A DNA stretch of 64,000 bases from Azospirillum sp. OGB3 (GCF_014192915.1 NZ_JACHYN010000006.1:248001-312000), one strand, 5' to 3'; counted from the stretch's first letter, positions 32,892-42,425 are shown. Notes: a model not told the origin generated them from the sequence alone. A program made the numbers and translations.

Positions 32892-34186
32892 ACGCCGCCA
32901 TCATCTTCGGCCTCCTGCTGGTCCTGATGCTGACCGGCATGCCGATCTCGATCTCGCTCGGCCTGACGGTTCTGACCTTCCTCTTCACCATGACCCATGT
33001 GCCGATCGAGGCCGTGGCGCTGAAGCTGTTCACCGGCATCGAGAAGTTCGAGATCATGGCGATCCCGTTCTTCATCCTGGCCGGCAACTTCCTGACGCAC
33101 GGCGGCGTGGCCCGACGCATGATCAACTTCGCCACGGCGATGGTCGGCCACTGGCACGGCGGCCTCGGCCTTGCCGGCGTGATGGGCTGCGCCCTGTTCG
33201 CGGCGGTGTCCGGCTCCAGCCCGGCGACCGTGGTGGCCATCGGCTCCATCGTGCTTCCGGCGATGGTCGCGCAGGGCTTCCCGAAGCAGTTCGGCGCCGG
33301 CGTCATCACCACCTCGGGCGCGCTGGGCATCCTGATCCCGCCGTCCATCGTGATGGTGATGTACTGCGTCGCCACCAGCGGCAGCCCGAACGCCGCCTCG
33401 GTCGGCCAGCTCTTCATGGCGGGCGTCATCCCCGGCCTGATGCTGGCCTTCGTTCTGGGCGGCGTCACCTGGTACCGCGCGCGCAAGTTCGGCTACCCGC
33501 GCCTACCCAAGGCCAGCCTGGGCGAGCGCTTCAAGGCCTTCCGCGAAGCGATCTGGGGCCTGTCGCTGATCGTCATCGTCATCGGCGGCATCTATTCCGG
33601 CATCTTCACGCCGACCGAAGCCGCGGCGATGAGCGCCGTCTACGCCTTCATCATCGCGGTCTTCGTCTACAAGGACATGCCGCTGCGCGGCGTGCCGAAG
33701 GTGCTGCTGTCCTCGGCCAGCATGTCGGCGATGCTGCTCTACATCATCACGAACGCGGTGCTGTTCTCGTTCGTGCTGACGTCGGAGAACATCCCGCAGG
33801 CCATTGCCGACTGGATCGTCAGCCAGGGTCTGGGCGTGATCGCCTTCCTGCTGGTGACGAACATCCTTCTGCTGATGGCCGGCAACTTCATGGAGCCGTC
33901 GTCCATCGTGCTGATCATGGCGCCGATCCTGTTCCCGGTCGCCATGAAGCTGGGCATCGACCCGGTCCATTTCGGCATCATGATGGTCGTGAACATGGAG
34001 GTCGGCATGTGCCATCCCCCGGTGGGCCTGAACCTCTACGTCGCGTCGGGCATCACCAAGATGGGCATCACCGAGCTGACCGTGGCCGTCTGGCCGTGGC
34101 TGCTGGCGATGCTGGGCTTCCTGGTGCTGATCACCTACGTGCCGATCATTTCCACTTGGCTGCCGCGCGCGCTGGGGATGATGTAA
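32888..34186 (+). CDS. dctM: TRAP transporter large permease subunit
   Basis: A 432-residue permease with about 12 membrane helices that moves dicarboxylates with sodium or protons. Typical DctM features are seen: an N-terminal LTGMPISISLGL, FFILAGNFLTHGGVARRMI, GSSPATVVAIGSIVLPAM, SGALGILIPPSI, TEAAAMSAVYAFII and ILFPVAMKLGIDPVHFGIMMVVN, then MCHPPVGLNLYV. It begins with an ATG overlapping the dctQ stop and ends 31 bp before a strong terminator, closing the dctPQM operon. No oddities. Confidence 0.96.
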   Translation: MNAAIIFGLLLVLMLTGMPISISLGLTVLTFLFTMTHVPIEAVALKLFTGIEKFEIMAIPFFILAGNFLTHGGVARRMINFATAMVGHWHGGLGLAGVMGCALFAAVSGSSPATVVAIGSIVLPAMVAQGFPKQFGAGVITTSGALGILIPPSIVMVMYCVATSGSPNAASVGQLFMAGVIPGLMLAFVLGGVTWYRARKFGYPRLPKASLGERFKAFREAIWGLSLIVIVIGGIYSGIFTPTEAAAMSAVYAFIIAVFVYKDMPLRGVPKVLLSSASMSAMLLYIITNAVLFSFVLTSENIPQAIADWIVSQGLGVIAFLLVTNILLLMAGNFMEPSSIVLIMAPILFPVAMKLGIDPVHFGIMMVVNMEVGMCHPPVGLNLYVASGITKMGITELTVAVWPWLLAMLGFLVLITYVPIISTWLPRALGMM

Positions 34187-34216
34187 TCCCCTGCCCGCGG
34201 GCAATGGCCCACAAGG

Positions 34217-34259
34217 AAAACCCCTCGCCGGATCGCTCCGGCGAGGGGTTTTCTCTTTT
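34217..34259 (+). terminator. Rho-independent terminator of dctPQM
   Basis: AAAACCCCTCGCCGGA pairs with TCCGGCGAGGGGTTTT (16 bp, 4-base loop) and is followed by TCTCTTTT. Confidence 0.92.
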
Positions 34260-34277
34260 CGGAGAAGCCCGGCTCCG

Positions 34278-34634
34278 TCACGCCTTTTTGACGAATTCCG
34301 ACTTCAGGTTCATCGCGCCGATCCCGTCGATCTTGCAGGCGATGTTGTGGCCGTCGGCCCCGTCGACCAAACGGATGTTCTTCACCTTGGTGCCGCCCTT
34401 GACGACCAGGGACGAGCCCTTCACCTTCAAATCCTTGATGACCGTCACCGCGTCGCCGTCGCTCAGCGCGTTCCCGTTGGCGTCCCGCACCCCTTGATCC
34501 GCCGCCGCGTCCGCACCCGCGCCGCCTTCGGCCTGCGGGTTCCATTCATGGGCGCATTCGGGGCAGATCCACAGCATGCCGTCCTGATAGACATGCTCGG
34601 AGTTGCATTTCGGGCACTTCAATCCGTCGTCCAT
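34278..34634 (-). CDS. PhnA/YjdM-type zinc-ribbon protein
   Basis: A 118-residue protein with an N-terminal zinc ribbon (C7, C10, C24, C27 in CPKC and CPEC) and a C-terminal small beta-barrel: [31 protein letters not shown] and the ending [13 protein letters not shown]. This is the PhnA/YjdM family, once linked to phosphonate use but now of unclear function. An Ala/Gly-rich insert links the two halves, making it slightly longer than the E. coli protein (111 aa). GAGGATGAT precedes the ATG. It is convergent with dctM and stands alone. Confidence 0.9.
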   Translation of the reverse strand: MDDGLKCPKCNSEHVYQDGMLWICPECAHEWNPQAEGGAGADAAADQGVRDANGNALSDGDAVTVIKDLKVKGSSLVVKGGTKVKNIRLVDGADGHNIACKIDGIGAMNLKSEFVKKA

Positions 34635-34702
34635 ATCATCCTCGCCGTTCGGGAGCGGCATCCTAGTGCGGGGCACCAGTGTGGCGAAGCGAAATCCGGA
34701 AA

Positions 34703-34750
34703 CGCAACGTGCCCGCGGCGGGCATTTCCTCCCGCCGCGGGCACGTTGCG
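34703..34750 (-). terminator. Perfect 20-bp inverted repeat, likely terminator of the chemoreceptor gene
   Basis: CGCAACGTGCCCGCGGCGGG is followed after 8 bases by its exact reverse complement. It begins 18 bp past the stop of the minus-strand chemoreceptor gene; on that strand a short TTTCC follows. It also lies upstream of the PhnA-like gene. Confidence 0.65.
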
Positions 34751-34767
34751 TGTCATCGTAAGGCCGT

Positions 34768-36339
34768 TTACGCCGCCTTGATCGAGGCCAGGAACTTCTG
34801 CACCTCGTCGCGCAGATCGACGAAGCGCGCCTGGAGGGTCTGGGCGACCTCCACCGACTCGCGGGCCGCCGTCGCCACCTCCGACGAGGCGCCGGAAGCG
34901 ACCGCGATGCTGCGGGTCACGGTGTCGGCCTCGCCGGCCACGGTGCGGACCTTCTCGGCGATTTCGCCGGTCGCGGCCAACTGCTGCTGGACCGAGGCGG
35001 CGATCTCCGCCGAGCGCTGGCTGAGCTGGCCGATGGTTTCGGTGATGGCGCCGATGGCCGAAACGGTCTCCTGGGTGACCGACTGGATGGCGCCGATCTG
35101 GGTGGCGATCTCCTCCGTCGCCTTGGCGGTCTGGCTGGCGAGATTCTTCACCTCGCTGGCCACCACGGCGAATCCCTTGCCGGCCTCCCCGGCCCGCGCC
35201 GCCTCGATGGTCGCGTTCAAGGCCAGCAAGTTGGTCTGCCCGGCGATCGAGGTGATGAGGCTGGTGATCTCGCCGATCTTAGCGGCGCCGGCCGCCAGCG
35301 CCTCCACCGTCTTGCGGCTGGCGTCGGCGCGGTCGATGGCCTGGGCGGACATGGCCACCGACTGCTTCACGCTCTCGGCAATGCTGCGGATCGACTGGGT
35401 GAGCTGCTCCGCCGCCGCGCTGGCGGTCTGGACGGTGCGGCTGGTCTCGTCGGCGGCTCCGGCCACCGAGGCGTTGCACTGGTCGGCGCGCAGCGCGCTC
35501 TCCAGCATGCTGCCGGCGCTGCCCTTCATCTGCGCGGCGGCGGTCGAGGCCTCGCCGACCGTCGCCTGGACCGAGCGGTCGAAGGCGGCGGCAAGGCGGG
35601 TCAGCCGCTCGCCCCGCTGCGCCTCCTCCGCCTGCCGGGCGAGCTTATCGGCTTCGAGCTGCTGGCGGTGCTGGGCGTTCTGGCGGAGCATGTCGATGGT
35701 GCGGGCCATTGCCCCCATCTCATCGCGGCGGTCCAACGCCGGCACGGCGACCGCGTAGTCGCCCTGGGCCAGCCGCCCGACCATCGCGGTAATCTGCATC
35801 AGCGGGCGCGTGATGGCCGAGACGACAAGGTAGAGCGCCGCCATGATGGCGAGGAAGGCGACCGCCCCGACGGCGATCTGGGTCGCCGCGTCGGCGGTCA
35901 CCCGCGCCTCCACCCGGTCGGTGCGCAGGCGCAGGACGAACTCGCCGATGGTCTTGCGCTGCCCGGCCTGCCCGCCGACGATCGGCTTCACCACCTCGAT
36001 GAAGCCCTTCGCGGCCTTGGTGTCACCGACCTCCGCGACCAGCTTGGCCTTGTCGTCGCGCACCAGGGCGCCGAGGAAGTCGGGGTCGGAGGACGGCGCC
36101 TTGGCGACCTCGCGCACCTGTTCGGTGTCGAAATCGTAGAGCGGGATCGCCGCGGCGCGGGCCTGGAGCGCGGCCACCATGTCGGCCCGCGCCGCCAGCG
36201 TTTCCTTGGCCTGGTTGGCCGAGCCATGCACGCCCCAGGCGATGGCCAGCACCTGATAGACCAGAAGCACGCCGCCGATCAGCAGCATCGCCCGCAGGCG
36301 CAGCCCCACACCGCCGCCCTGATGTCCGCCGTCCGTCAT
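34768..36339 (-). CDS. Methyl-accepting chemotaxis protein
   Basis: A 523-residue chemoreceptor: membrane helix at about 15-35, a small periplasmic sensor (about 40-145), second helix near 150-175, HAMP ([19 protein letters not shown]), then a long helical signalling domain with the hairpin-tip motif [33 protein letters not shown]. No C-terminal pentapeptide for CheR docking. AAGGGCGG precedes the ATG chosen. A periplasmic binding-protein gene lies 70 bp upstream on the same strand, suggesting that the receptor may sense a ligand-loaded binding protein. The ligand is unknown. Confidence 0.93.
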   Translation of the reverse strand: MTDGGHQGGGVGLRLRAMLLIGGVLLVYQVLAIAWGVHGSANQAKETLAARADMVAALQARAAAIPLYDFDTEQVREVAKAPSSDPDFLGALVRDDKAKLVAEVGDTKAAKGFIEVVKPIVGGQAGQRKTIGEFVLRLRTDRVEARVTADAATQIAVGAVAFLAIMAALYLVVSAITRPLMQITAMVGRLAQGDYAVAVPALDRRDEMGAMARTIDMLRQNAQHRQQLEADKLARQAEEAQRGERLTRLAAAFDRSVQATVGEASTAAAQMKGSAGSMLESALRADQCNASVAGAADETSRTVQTASAAAEQLTQSIRSIAESVKQSVAMSAQAIDRADASRKTVEALAAGAAKIGEITSLITSIAGQTNLLALNATIEAARAGEAGKGFAVVASEVKNLASQTAKATEEIATQIGAIQSVTQETVSAIGAITETIGQLSQRSAEIAASVQQQLAATGEIAEKVRTVAGEADTVTRSIAVASGASSEVATAARESVEVAQTLQARFVDLRDEVQKFLASIKAA

Positions 36340-36409
36340 GATCCGCCCTTTTCTCTTTCTGAACAAACGGTTGCCAAACGATCGGCGCCCGAAGGCGACC
36401 GCCTTCGCG

Positions 36410-37165
36410 CTATTGAGTTGCCTTGAAGCCGGCTTCGAGCTTCGCCAGAACCGCCTCGGCGTCCGGAGTCTTCTTCGACACGACGATGTAGACGTCCAGG
36501 CTCTGGACCGGCGTCGCCTTCAACTCGGCGAGCGTCTTTCCGCCCAGGGCCTGCTGCATCGGCAGCGAATATTGCAGCAGCGTCGGCGCCCGCCCGGCCT
36601 GGAGAAGCTGAAGCGCCTGATCGGCGGTGCGCGCGTCGACCATCTGCACCTTGTTGGCCGGATCCTCCATCCAGGCGCGCCAGCCGCCGTAGGAATAGCC
36701 GTTCAGCGCGATGACCGCCTTGCCCGACAGATCCTCCTTCGCCTTGACCGCCGGGGCTTCACCGATGCCGTAGGCGTTCAGCTCGATCCGGGCAATGGGG
36801 GCGGCGCTGATCAGTGTGGTGCCGTCGAACTCCTTGACCGTGCGGATGCCCAGGAAGATGTGGAACTCACCGTCCGCGATTCCGGAAAAGAGGCGGCGGG
36901 CCGGGGCCGATTCGGCGGTGTAGGCGATCCCGGCGGCCTTGGCGGCCTTGTCGAACGCCTCGATCAGGCTGCCCTTAGCCGCCCCGCCGTCGGTCTGGGT
37001 GTAGGGCGGAAATTCCACATAGCCGAGCTTGCCCCCGTCCGCCCGCGCCGCGGCGATTCCCGGAGCGGCCATACCGGCAACGGCTCCGACCATGGCTCCG
37101 ATCAGGCTGGCGAACACCCCCGCCCGCAGCGTCCGCCGGGCGCCTCCGGCAACATTCGCGATCAT
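36410..37165 (-). CDS. Periplasmic substrate-binding protein (SBP family 3-like)
   Basis: A 251-residue protein with a long signal sequence (about 1-42, cut near ARA) and a type II periplasmic-binding fold: [14 protein letters not shown] at the mature N-terminus, [36 protein letters not shown], and [16 protein letters not shown]. Such orphan family-3 proteins may serve a transporter or a receptor. Here no ABC permease is adjacent; the next gene on the strand is a chemoreceptor, 70 bp away. AAGGGAAG lies seven bases before the ATG. The ligand (amino acid or polyamine-like in other members) is unknown. The sensing-pair idea is inference. Confidence 0.8.
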   Translation of the reverse strand: MIANVAGGARRTLRAGVFASLIGAMVGAVAGMAAPGIAAARADGGKLGYVEFPPYTQTDGGAAKGSLIEAFDKAAKAAGIAYTAESAPARRLFSGIADGEFHIFLGIRTVKEFDGTTLISAAPIARIELNAYGIGEAPAVKAKEDLSGKAVIALNGYSYGGWRAWMEDPANKVQMVDARTADQALQLLQAGRAPTLLQYSLPMQQALGGKTLAELKATPVQSLDVYIVVSKKTPDAEAVLAKLEAGFKATQ

Positions 37166-37387
37166 ACGGCTTCCCCTTGCTGTGTCGTTCCGCGCTCGCA
37201 GCGGCCTTGCTCCGCCTTATGCGAGTATTTTTCTGAAAACATACATCTTTCAGGGACGCGTCTCCACAAGGATAGGGCTGCAATATTGAAATCTGATGGC
37301 GGTCCTTAAACAATCCTGACCGGTTGCGGAAAGCCGTAAGCCGGACATAAGCTGACCGCCGCTTTCCCCGCGCCGAGGCGTCCTCCC

Positions 37388-39439
37388 GTGAACTCCGTCT
37401 TCCTGCCGACCGCCTGCCCGCACGACTGCCCCAGCACCTGCGCCCTCGAAGTGGAGCGGGTCGCGCCGGACCGCATCGGCAAGGTCCGCGGGGCCGCCGC
37501 CAACAGCTACACCGCGGGCGTCATCTGCGCGAAGGTCAGCCGCTACGCGGAGCGCGTCCATTCCCCCGACCGGCTGAAGCGGCCCCTTCGGCGCACCGGC
37601 CCCAAGGGCTCCGGCCAGTGGGCGGAAATCGGCTGGGACGAGGCGCTGGACCGCATTGCCGACGCCTTCCTGGACGCCGAGCGGGTCCACGGCGCAGAGG
37701 CCGTCTGGCCCTATTTCTACGCCGGCACCATGGGGCTGGTGCAGCGCGGCGGCATCCAGCGGCTGCGCCACGCGAAGGGCTATTCCCGGCAGATCAGCAC
37801 AGTCTGCGACACGCCGGCCAATATGGGCTGGCTGGCCGGACACGGCGACATCCGCGGCGCCGACCCGCGCGAGATGGCCGACAGCGACCTGATCGTGAAC
37901 TGGGGCGGCAATCCGGTGGCGACCCAGGTCAACGTAATGACCCACGTCAGCCGCGCCCGCAAGGGCCGTGGGGCGAAGCTGGTCACCATCGACCCCTACC
38001 GCACCGGCACGGCGGAGGTATCGGACCTGCATCTGATGCTGCGCCCCGGCACCGACGGCGCGCTGGCCTGCGCGGTGATGCACGTCCTGTTCCGCGAGGG
38101 GCTGGCCGACCGCGCCTATCTCGACCGCTACGCCGCCGGGGCCGACCGGCTCGAAGCGCATCTCGCCACCCGCACTCCTGAATGGGCGGCAGCGATCACC
38201 GGCCTGACGGTGGAGGAGATCGTCGGCTTCGCCCGCCTCTACGGCACGACCAAGCGCAGCTATCTGCGGCTGGGCTACGGGCTGACGCGCGCCCACAACG
38301 GGGCGGCGCAGATGCACGCGGTGTCCTGCCTGCCGGTGGTCACCGGCGCCTGGGCGCACAAGGGCGGCGGGGCGCTCTACTGTTCCTCCGGCATCTACAG
38401 CATCGACCGCACCCTGTCGGAGGGGCTGGACCGGCTGGACACGTCGGTGCGCGGCTTCGACCAGTCGCGCATCGGCGCGGTGCTGACCGGCGAGGACATC
38501 GCCGGCGGCCCCCCGGTCACCGCCATGCTGATCCAGAACACCAACCCGGCGGCGATCTGTCCGGACAGCGCCCGCGTGCGCCGCGGCTTCCTGCGCGACG
38601 ACCTGTTCGTGGCGGTGCACGAGCAGTTCATGACCGACACGGCGCAGCTGGCCGACATCGTCATCCCCGCCACCACCTTCCTGGAGCATGACGACCTCTA
38701 CCGCGGCGGCGGGCAAATGCACATCCTGATCGGCCGCAAGGTGATCGAGCCGCAGTTCGAGGCGCGCGAGAACCACTGGGTGATTTCCGAACTGGCGCGC
38801 CGCGTCGGCGCCGAGCATCCCGGCTTCGGCATGAGCGCTCTGGAGATCATCGACTCCATGCTGAAGACCTCCGGCCTGACCGACGCCGCCACCTTGACCG
38901 AGCAGCGCTGGATCGACGCCCAGCCGGATTTCGAGACCTCGCATTTCCTGAACGGCTTCGCCTTCCCGGACGGGCGCTTCCGCTTCGCGCCCGACTGGGC
39001 GGCGCTCGGTCCCTACGGCGCCGGCCAGTTGCCCTACCTGCCGGACCACATGGCGCCGGGCCGCCCGGCCGACGCCGAGCACCCCTTCCGCCTCGTCACC
39101 GCCCCGGCGCGGCAGTTCCTCAATTCCAGCTTCACCGAGACGGTGACCGCCCAGCGCCGCGAAGGCCGCCCCACCGCGCTGATCCATCCGGAGGACGCCG
39201 CGGACCTCAGCCTGGCCGATGGCGACGCCGTGCGGCTCGGCAACGGGCTGGGCAGCGTCGTCGTCCACGCCAAGCCCTTCGCCGGGGTGCCGCGCGGCGT
39301 GGTGATCGTGGAGGGCATCTGGCCAAACAGCGCCTTCCTGGAGGGGATCGGCATCAACACCCTGACCTCGCCGGAGCCGATCCCGCCAGCCGGCGGTGCC
39401 GCCTTCCACGACACGGCGGTGTGGCTGCGCGCCGCCTGA
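37388..39439 (+). CDS. Molybdopterin oxidoreductase (bis-MGD, 4Fe-4S), orphan
   Basis: A 683-residue DMSO-reductase-family enzyme. The N-terminal 4Fe-4S motif is C10-x3-C14-x3-C18-x28-C47 (CPHDCPSTC, GVICAK). The molybdenum ligand is probably C140 in STVCDTPANMG. Later motifs TIDPYRTGTAE, LIQNTNPAAICPD, TDTAQLADIVIPATTFLEHDD and a C-terminal molydopterin-binding domain are all present. No Tat signal, so it is likely cytoplasmic. No electron-transfer or membrane subunits and no maturation chaperone are adjacent, and the substrate is unknown; it resembles YyaE-type stand-alone oxidoreductases. GTG start with GAGGCG nine bases upstream. Confidence 0.88.
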   Translation: MNSVFLPTACPHDCPSTCALEVERVAPDRIGKVRGAAANSYTAGVICAKVSRYAERVHSPDRLKRPLRRTGPKGSGQWAEIGWDEALDRIADAFLDAERVHGAEAVWPYFYAGTMGLVQRGGIQRLRHAKGYSRQISTVCDTPANMGWLAGHGDIRGADPREMADSDLIVNWGGNPVATQVNVMTHVSRARKGRGAKLVTIDPYRTGTAEVSDLHLMLRPGTDGALACAVMHVLFREGLADRAYLDRYAAGADRLEAHLATRTPEWAAAITGLTVEEIVGFARLYGTTKRSYLRLGYGLTRAHNGAAQMHAVSCLPVVTGAWAHKGGGALYCSSGIYSIDRTLSEGLDRLDTSVRGFDQSRIGAVLTGEDIAGGPPVTAMLIQNTNPAAICPDSARVRRGFLRDDLFVAVHEQFMTDTAQLADIVIPATTFLEHDDLYRGGGQMHILIGRKVIEPQFEARENHWVISELARRVGAEHPGFGMSALEIIDSMLKTSGLTDAATLTEQRWIDAQPDFETSHFLNGFAFPDGRFRFAPDWAALGPYGAGQLPYLPDHMAPGRPADAEHPFRLVTAPARQFLNSSFTETVTAQRREGRPTALIHPEDAADLSLADGDAVRLGNGLGSVVVHAKPFAGVPRGVVIVEGIWPNSAFLEGIGINTLTSPEPIPPAGGAAFHDTAVWLRAA

Positions 39440-39556
39440 GCCGAGCCCGGCATCCATCACCGGACATGATCCATCCCATCTGAACAAATCGTTTTTCAAG
39501 ATGGCCGGACTGCCCTAGCCTCCCTCTGCGGATCATCGAAAGCGGAGGGCGGCGCG

Positions 39557-40651
39557 ATGCCGGTTCACACCACACTGACCCAGCGCCTGGGCCTGTCCCA
39601 CCCCATCGTCCAGGCCCCGATGGCCGGGGGCGCCGACACGGCGGACCTCGTCGCGGCGGTGGGCGAGGCGGGCGGCATCGGCTTCATCGGGGCGGCCTAC
39701 CTGAGCCCGGAGCAGATTGCCGAACGGGCACGGACGATCCGCGCCCGGACCGCCCGCCCCTTCGGAATCAATCTGTTCGCCCCCCTGCCCGCGCCCGACG
39801 CGCCGGACGCCGAAACGATGGACGCGGCGGTCGCCCGCATCGCGCGCTACCACGCCGACCTCGGCCTGCCCGCTCCCGGGACACCGGCTCTCGGCGCCGA
39901 CGGCTTCGCCGCCCAACTGGCGGCGGCGCTGGACTGTGGGGCGTCGGCCTTCAGCTTCACCTTCGGCATCCCGCCCGCCGACGCGCTGGCCGCCATCAAG
40001 GCGCGGGGCATGCTCCTGATGGGCACGGCGACCAGCGTCGAGGAGGCCGTTGCGCTGGAGAGGGCGGGCATGGACGCCGTGATCGCCCAGGGGGCCGAGG
40101 CCGGCGGGCACCGCGGCAGCTTCGCAACGGGCCCGGGAGAGGTGGATTTCGCCGCCGGACTGGTCGGCACCATGGCGCTCGTTCCACAGGTGGCGGACGC
40201 GGTTGACCTGCCGGTGCTGGCGTCCGGCGGCATCATGGACGGGCGCGGCATCGCGGCGGCGCTGGCGCTCGGCGCCGCCGGGGTGCAAATGGGCACCGCC
40301 TTCCTGACCTGCGCGGAGGCCGGCATCCCCGAGGCGCACAAGCAAGCGATCCTCGACGCCCGCGAGACCGAGACGCGGGTGACCCGCGCCTTCTCGGGCC
40401 GCCCGGCACGCGGGATCGTGAACCGGGTCATGGACGACATCGCGGACGGCGATGCCCTTCCCTTCCCCTTGCAGAACACGCTGACCCGCCCGATGCGCAC
40501 CGCCGCGGCGCAGCACGGCCGGGCGGAGTTCCTGTCGCTGTGGGCCGGACAGGGCGTCCGTCTGGCGCGGCGGCAGACGGCGGCGGAATTGATGGCACGG
40601 CTGGCGGGCGAAACCGACGCCGCGGTCCGGCGCCTGACCGGAAAGAACTGA
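39557..40651 (+). CDS. Nitronate monooxygenase
   Basis: A 364-residue FMN-dependent TIM-barrel protein of the nitronate monooxygenase (2-nitropropane dioxygenase) class. QAPMAGGADTADLVAAVGEAGGIGFIGA opens the barrel; the likely catalytic histidine is H185 in AEAGGHRGSF; LASGGIMDGRGIAAALALGAAGVQMGTAFL is the phosphate-binding part. The enzyme detoxifies alkyl nitronates such as propionate 3-nitronate. Length fits class I. Alone on its strand between the molybdoenzyme and a convergent diguanylate cyclase gene. Confidence 0.92.
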   Translation: MPVHTTLTQRLGLSHPIVQAPMAGGADTADLVAAVGEAGGIGFIGAAYLSPEQIAERARTIRARTARPFGINLFAPLPAPDAPDAETMDAAVARIARYHADLGLPAPGTPALGADGFAAQLAAALDCGASAFSFTFGIPPADALAAIKARGMLLMGTATSVEEAVALERAGMDAVIAQGAEAGGHRGSFATGPGEVDFAAGLVGTMALVPQVADAVDLPVLASGGIMDGRGIAAALALGAAGVQMGTAFLTCAEAGIPEAHKQAILDARETETRVTRAFSGRPARGIVNRVMDDIADGDALPFPLQNTLTRPMRTAAAQHGRAEFLSLWAGQGVRLARRQTAAELMARLAGETDAAVRRLTGKN

Positions 40652-40675
40652 CCGGCAAGGACTGACGGTCGGCGG

Positions 40676-41713
40676 TCAGCCCGCCACTGTGGCCTCGGCG
40701 CAGACGCGGTTGCGCCCGCCGCGCTTGGCGGTGTAGAGCGCCTCGTCGGAGCGGCGCAGCAGGGCCAGCAGATCCTCGCCGGGCCGGTATTCCGCGGCGC
40801 CGACCGACAGGGACACCGATCCGTAATTGGCGTTGCGCGTCCGGTTGATGATCTGCCGCGACCCCACGGAGGCGCGAAGCTGCTCGGCCACCTTCAGCGC
40901 GTTGGCGAGGGCGGTGTGGGGCAGGATAACGCTGAACTCCTCCCCGCCGTAGCGGGCGACGGTGTCGCGGCCCTTCACCCCCTCGGTCAGCACCTTGGCG
41001 ACCAGTTTCAGCACATGGTCGCCGACGAGATGGCCGTGGACGTCGTTGAACCGTTTGAAATGATCGATGTCCACCATCAGCAGGGTCATCGGCATGCCGG
41101 TCTGCATCGCCTCCTCCGCGGCGGCGGCCAGCGCCAGATCGAAGCCGCGCCGGTTGGCGATGCCGGTCAGCCCGTCGGTCATCGCTTCCCGTCGCGCCGA
41201 ATCCAGAACCACGCGCAGTTCGGCCAGTTGTTGGCTGGATTCGAGAAGCTGACTCTGCAGGCGGGTCTGGCGGTCGACGATGGCGGTCGTCTCCGCCGCG
41301 ATGGCGGCCACCATGGCGCGCAGTTCGGCCAAGCTCATCGGCTGGTCCAGTTCCCCGCGGAAGCCGGCCAGGGTCTGCCCGTAGCGATCCGTCTCCGACC
41401 CGACGCTGCCCAACTGGTCGAGGATGCGTCCCAAGGCGACGCGCGCCCGCTCCGACGTCTCGCGGATGGCCTGGGCCTCGGCGTCGAGGGTGAAGAAGCG
41501 CTTGTACAGTTCGTCGCAATGGCCTTGCGACAGCGTGGCACCGTCGCGCTGGGCCAGTTCGATGGCCCGTGTCAGCTCCGGATTCTGCCCGCCAAAATAG
41601 GCGTACCAGAGGGTGAAGTTCTCGGGATTCGGCAAAAGGCCATGCGTGGCAATCCGATCCATGGCGCGGCTTGCGAGAATTCGCGCCGTCTCAAAATCCT
41701 GATCGCCCGCCAT
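40676..41713 (-). CDS. GGDEF diguanylate cyclase
   Basis: A 345-residue soluble protein. The N-terminal 160 residues are helical and resemble sensory regions of cytoplasmic cyclases (NPENFTLWYAYFGG is a recurring motif of this type). A coiled stretch leads to a GGDEF domain with DGLTGIANRRGFD, DIDHFKRFND and the active-site GGEEF near 256-260, all intact. The upstream I-site reads KGRD instead of R-x-x-D, so product inhibition by c-di-GMP may be lost. A good TATAAT lies upstream. Neighbours: convergent nitronate monooxygenase, and a secreted pentapeptide protein upstream on the same strand. It makes cyclic di-GMP, for which a PilZ protein is encoded at 51-52.5 kb. Confidence 0.92.
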   Translation of the reverse strand: MAGDQDFETARILASRAMDRIATHGLLPNPENFTLWYAYFGGQNPELTRAIELAQRDGATLSQGHCDELYKRFFTLDAEAQAIRETSERARVALGRILDQLGSVGSETDRYGQTLAGFRGELDQPMSLAELRAMVAAIAAETTAIVDRQTRLQSQLLESSQQLAELRVVLDSARREAMTDGLTGIANRRGFDLALAAAAEEAMQTGMPMTLLMVDIDHFKRFNDVHGHLVGDHVLKLVAKVLTEGVKGRDTVARYGGEEFSVILPHTALANALKVAEQLRASVGSRQIINRTRNANYGSVSLSVGAAEYRPGEDLLALLRRSDEALYTAKRGGRNRVCAEATVAG

Positions 41714-41793
41714 CTTGCCCGCCTTTCCACCGCGCTTTGAAAAAAATCTACCGCAGCGAGAAAGAGACGGGCAAGCGACTTTCGGGTTCGGTC

Positions 41794-41799
41794 ATTATA
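41794..41799 (-). promoter_or_regulatory. Candidate -10 element upstream of the diguanylate cyclase
   Basis: A perfect TATAAT on the minus strand, 81 bp before the ATG, in an AT-rich stretch; no clear -35 at standard spacing. Confidence 0.35.
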
Positions 41800-41832
41800 T
41801 TACAATCGATAAGAAATTTACTTACGATTCCC

Positions 41833-42345
41833 TCAGTTGCATTGGCCCACGGATTTCTCTGCGCAAACCGTCGTGCCATCGATCCAGATGGCGCCGGACA
41901 GATCGGCGTGCCGCAGGTCCGCCCCGCCCAGCCGCGCTCCGGTGAAGTCGGCCCTCTGAAGGATCGCGTTCACCAGTTTCGCGTTGCGCAGGTCCGTTTC
42001 TTTCAGGGAAGCCCCCGACAGGTCGGCCCGTGTGAAGTCGGCCTCGATCAGGCGTGCGCCGTCCAGCTTCACCCCCGGCATGGTGGCGCTGAAGAATTTC
42101 GCGCGGTAACCGTCGGTCTCCGACAGGTCGGCGTCCTTCAGCGTGGCCCGCTGGAATGTGGCGTCGCGCAGCATCGCCCCAGCCAGCTTCACCGACGACA
42201 GATCGCGCCCGTCGAAATAGCAGCGGCGCCAGTTCACCTTCGGCTGCGCCGGGTCGGTGCATTCGGCCAGAGCGGCGGAGGGAACCAGGGCTGTACCCAG
42301 GAAGGTGGCAAGTACCGCGAAGGCGGCGAAAATTGTCGTCTTCAT
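41833..42345 (-). CDS. Secreted pentapeptide-repeat protein
   Basis: A 170-residue protein with a clear signal peptide (MKTTIFAAFAVLATFLG, cut after ALA near residue 27), then a Cys-containing segment CTDPAQPKVNWRRC, then about 20 pentapeptide repeats (A(D/N/T)LxX: YFDGRDLSSVKLAGAMLRDA onward) and a Cys-containing tail TTVCAEKSVGQC. Four cysteines suggest two disulfides capping the helix in the periplasm. It is the third pentapeptide protein in the window. It is upstream of the diguanylate cyclase gene on the same strand with a 119-bp gap. Function unknown. Confidence 0.8.
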   Translation of the reverse strand: MKTTIFAAFAVLATFLGTALVPSAALAECTDPAQPKVNWRRCYFDGRDLSSVKLAGAMLRDATFQRATLKDADLSETDGYRAKFFSATMPGVKLDGARLIEADFTRADLSGASLKETDLRNAKLVNAILQRADFTGARLGGADLRHADLSGAIWIDGTTVCAEKSVGQCN

Positions 42346-42425
42346 GCGCCAACAGATAGTGTCGCACGGGCCGAATAACAAAGGGTCCGGCGCAACAAAA
42401 GGCGGTGGCGGGCCGCGACTTGCCG

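Noticed and set aside
37250-39499. A 749-codon frame opposite the molybdopterin oxidoreductase
   Set aside because: Antisense shadow of a gene with clear cofactor motifs; no start site and low-complexity translation.
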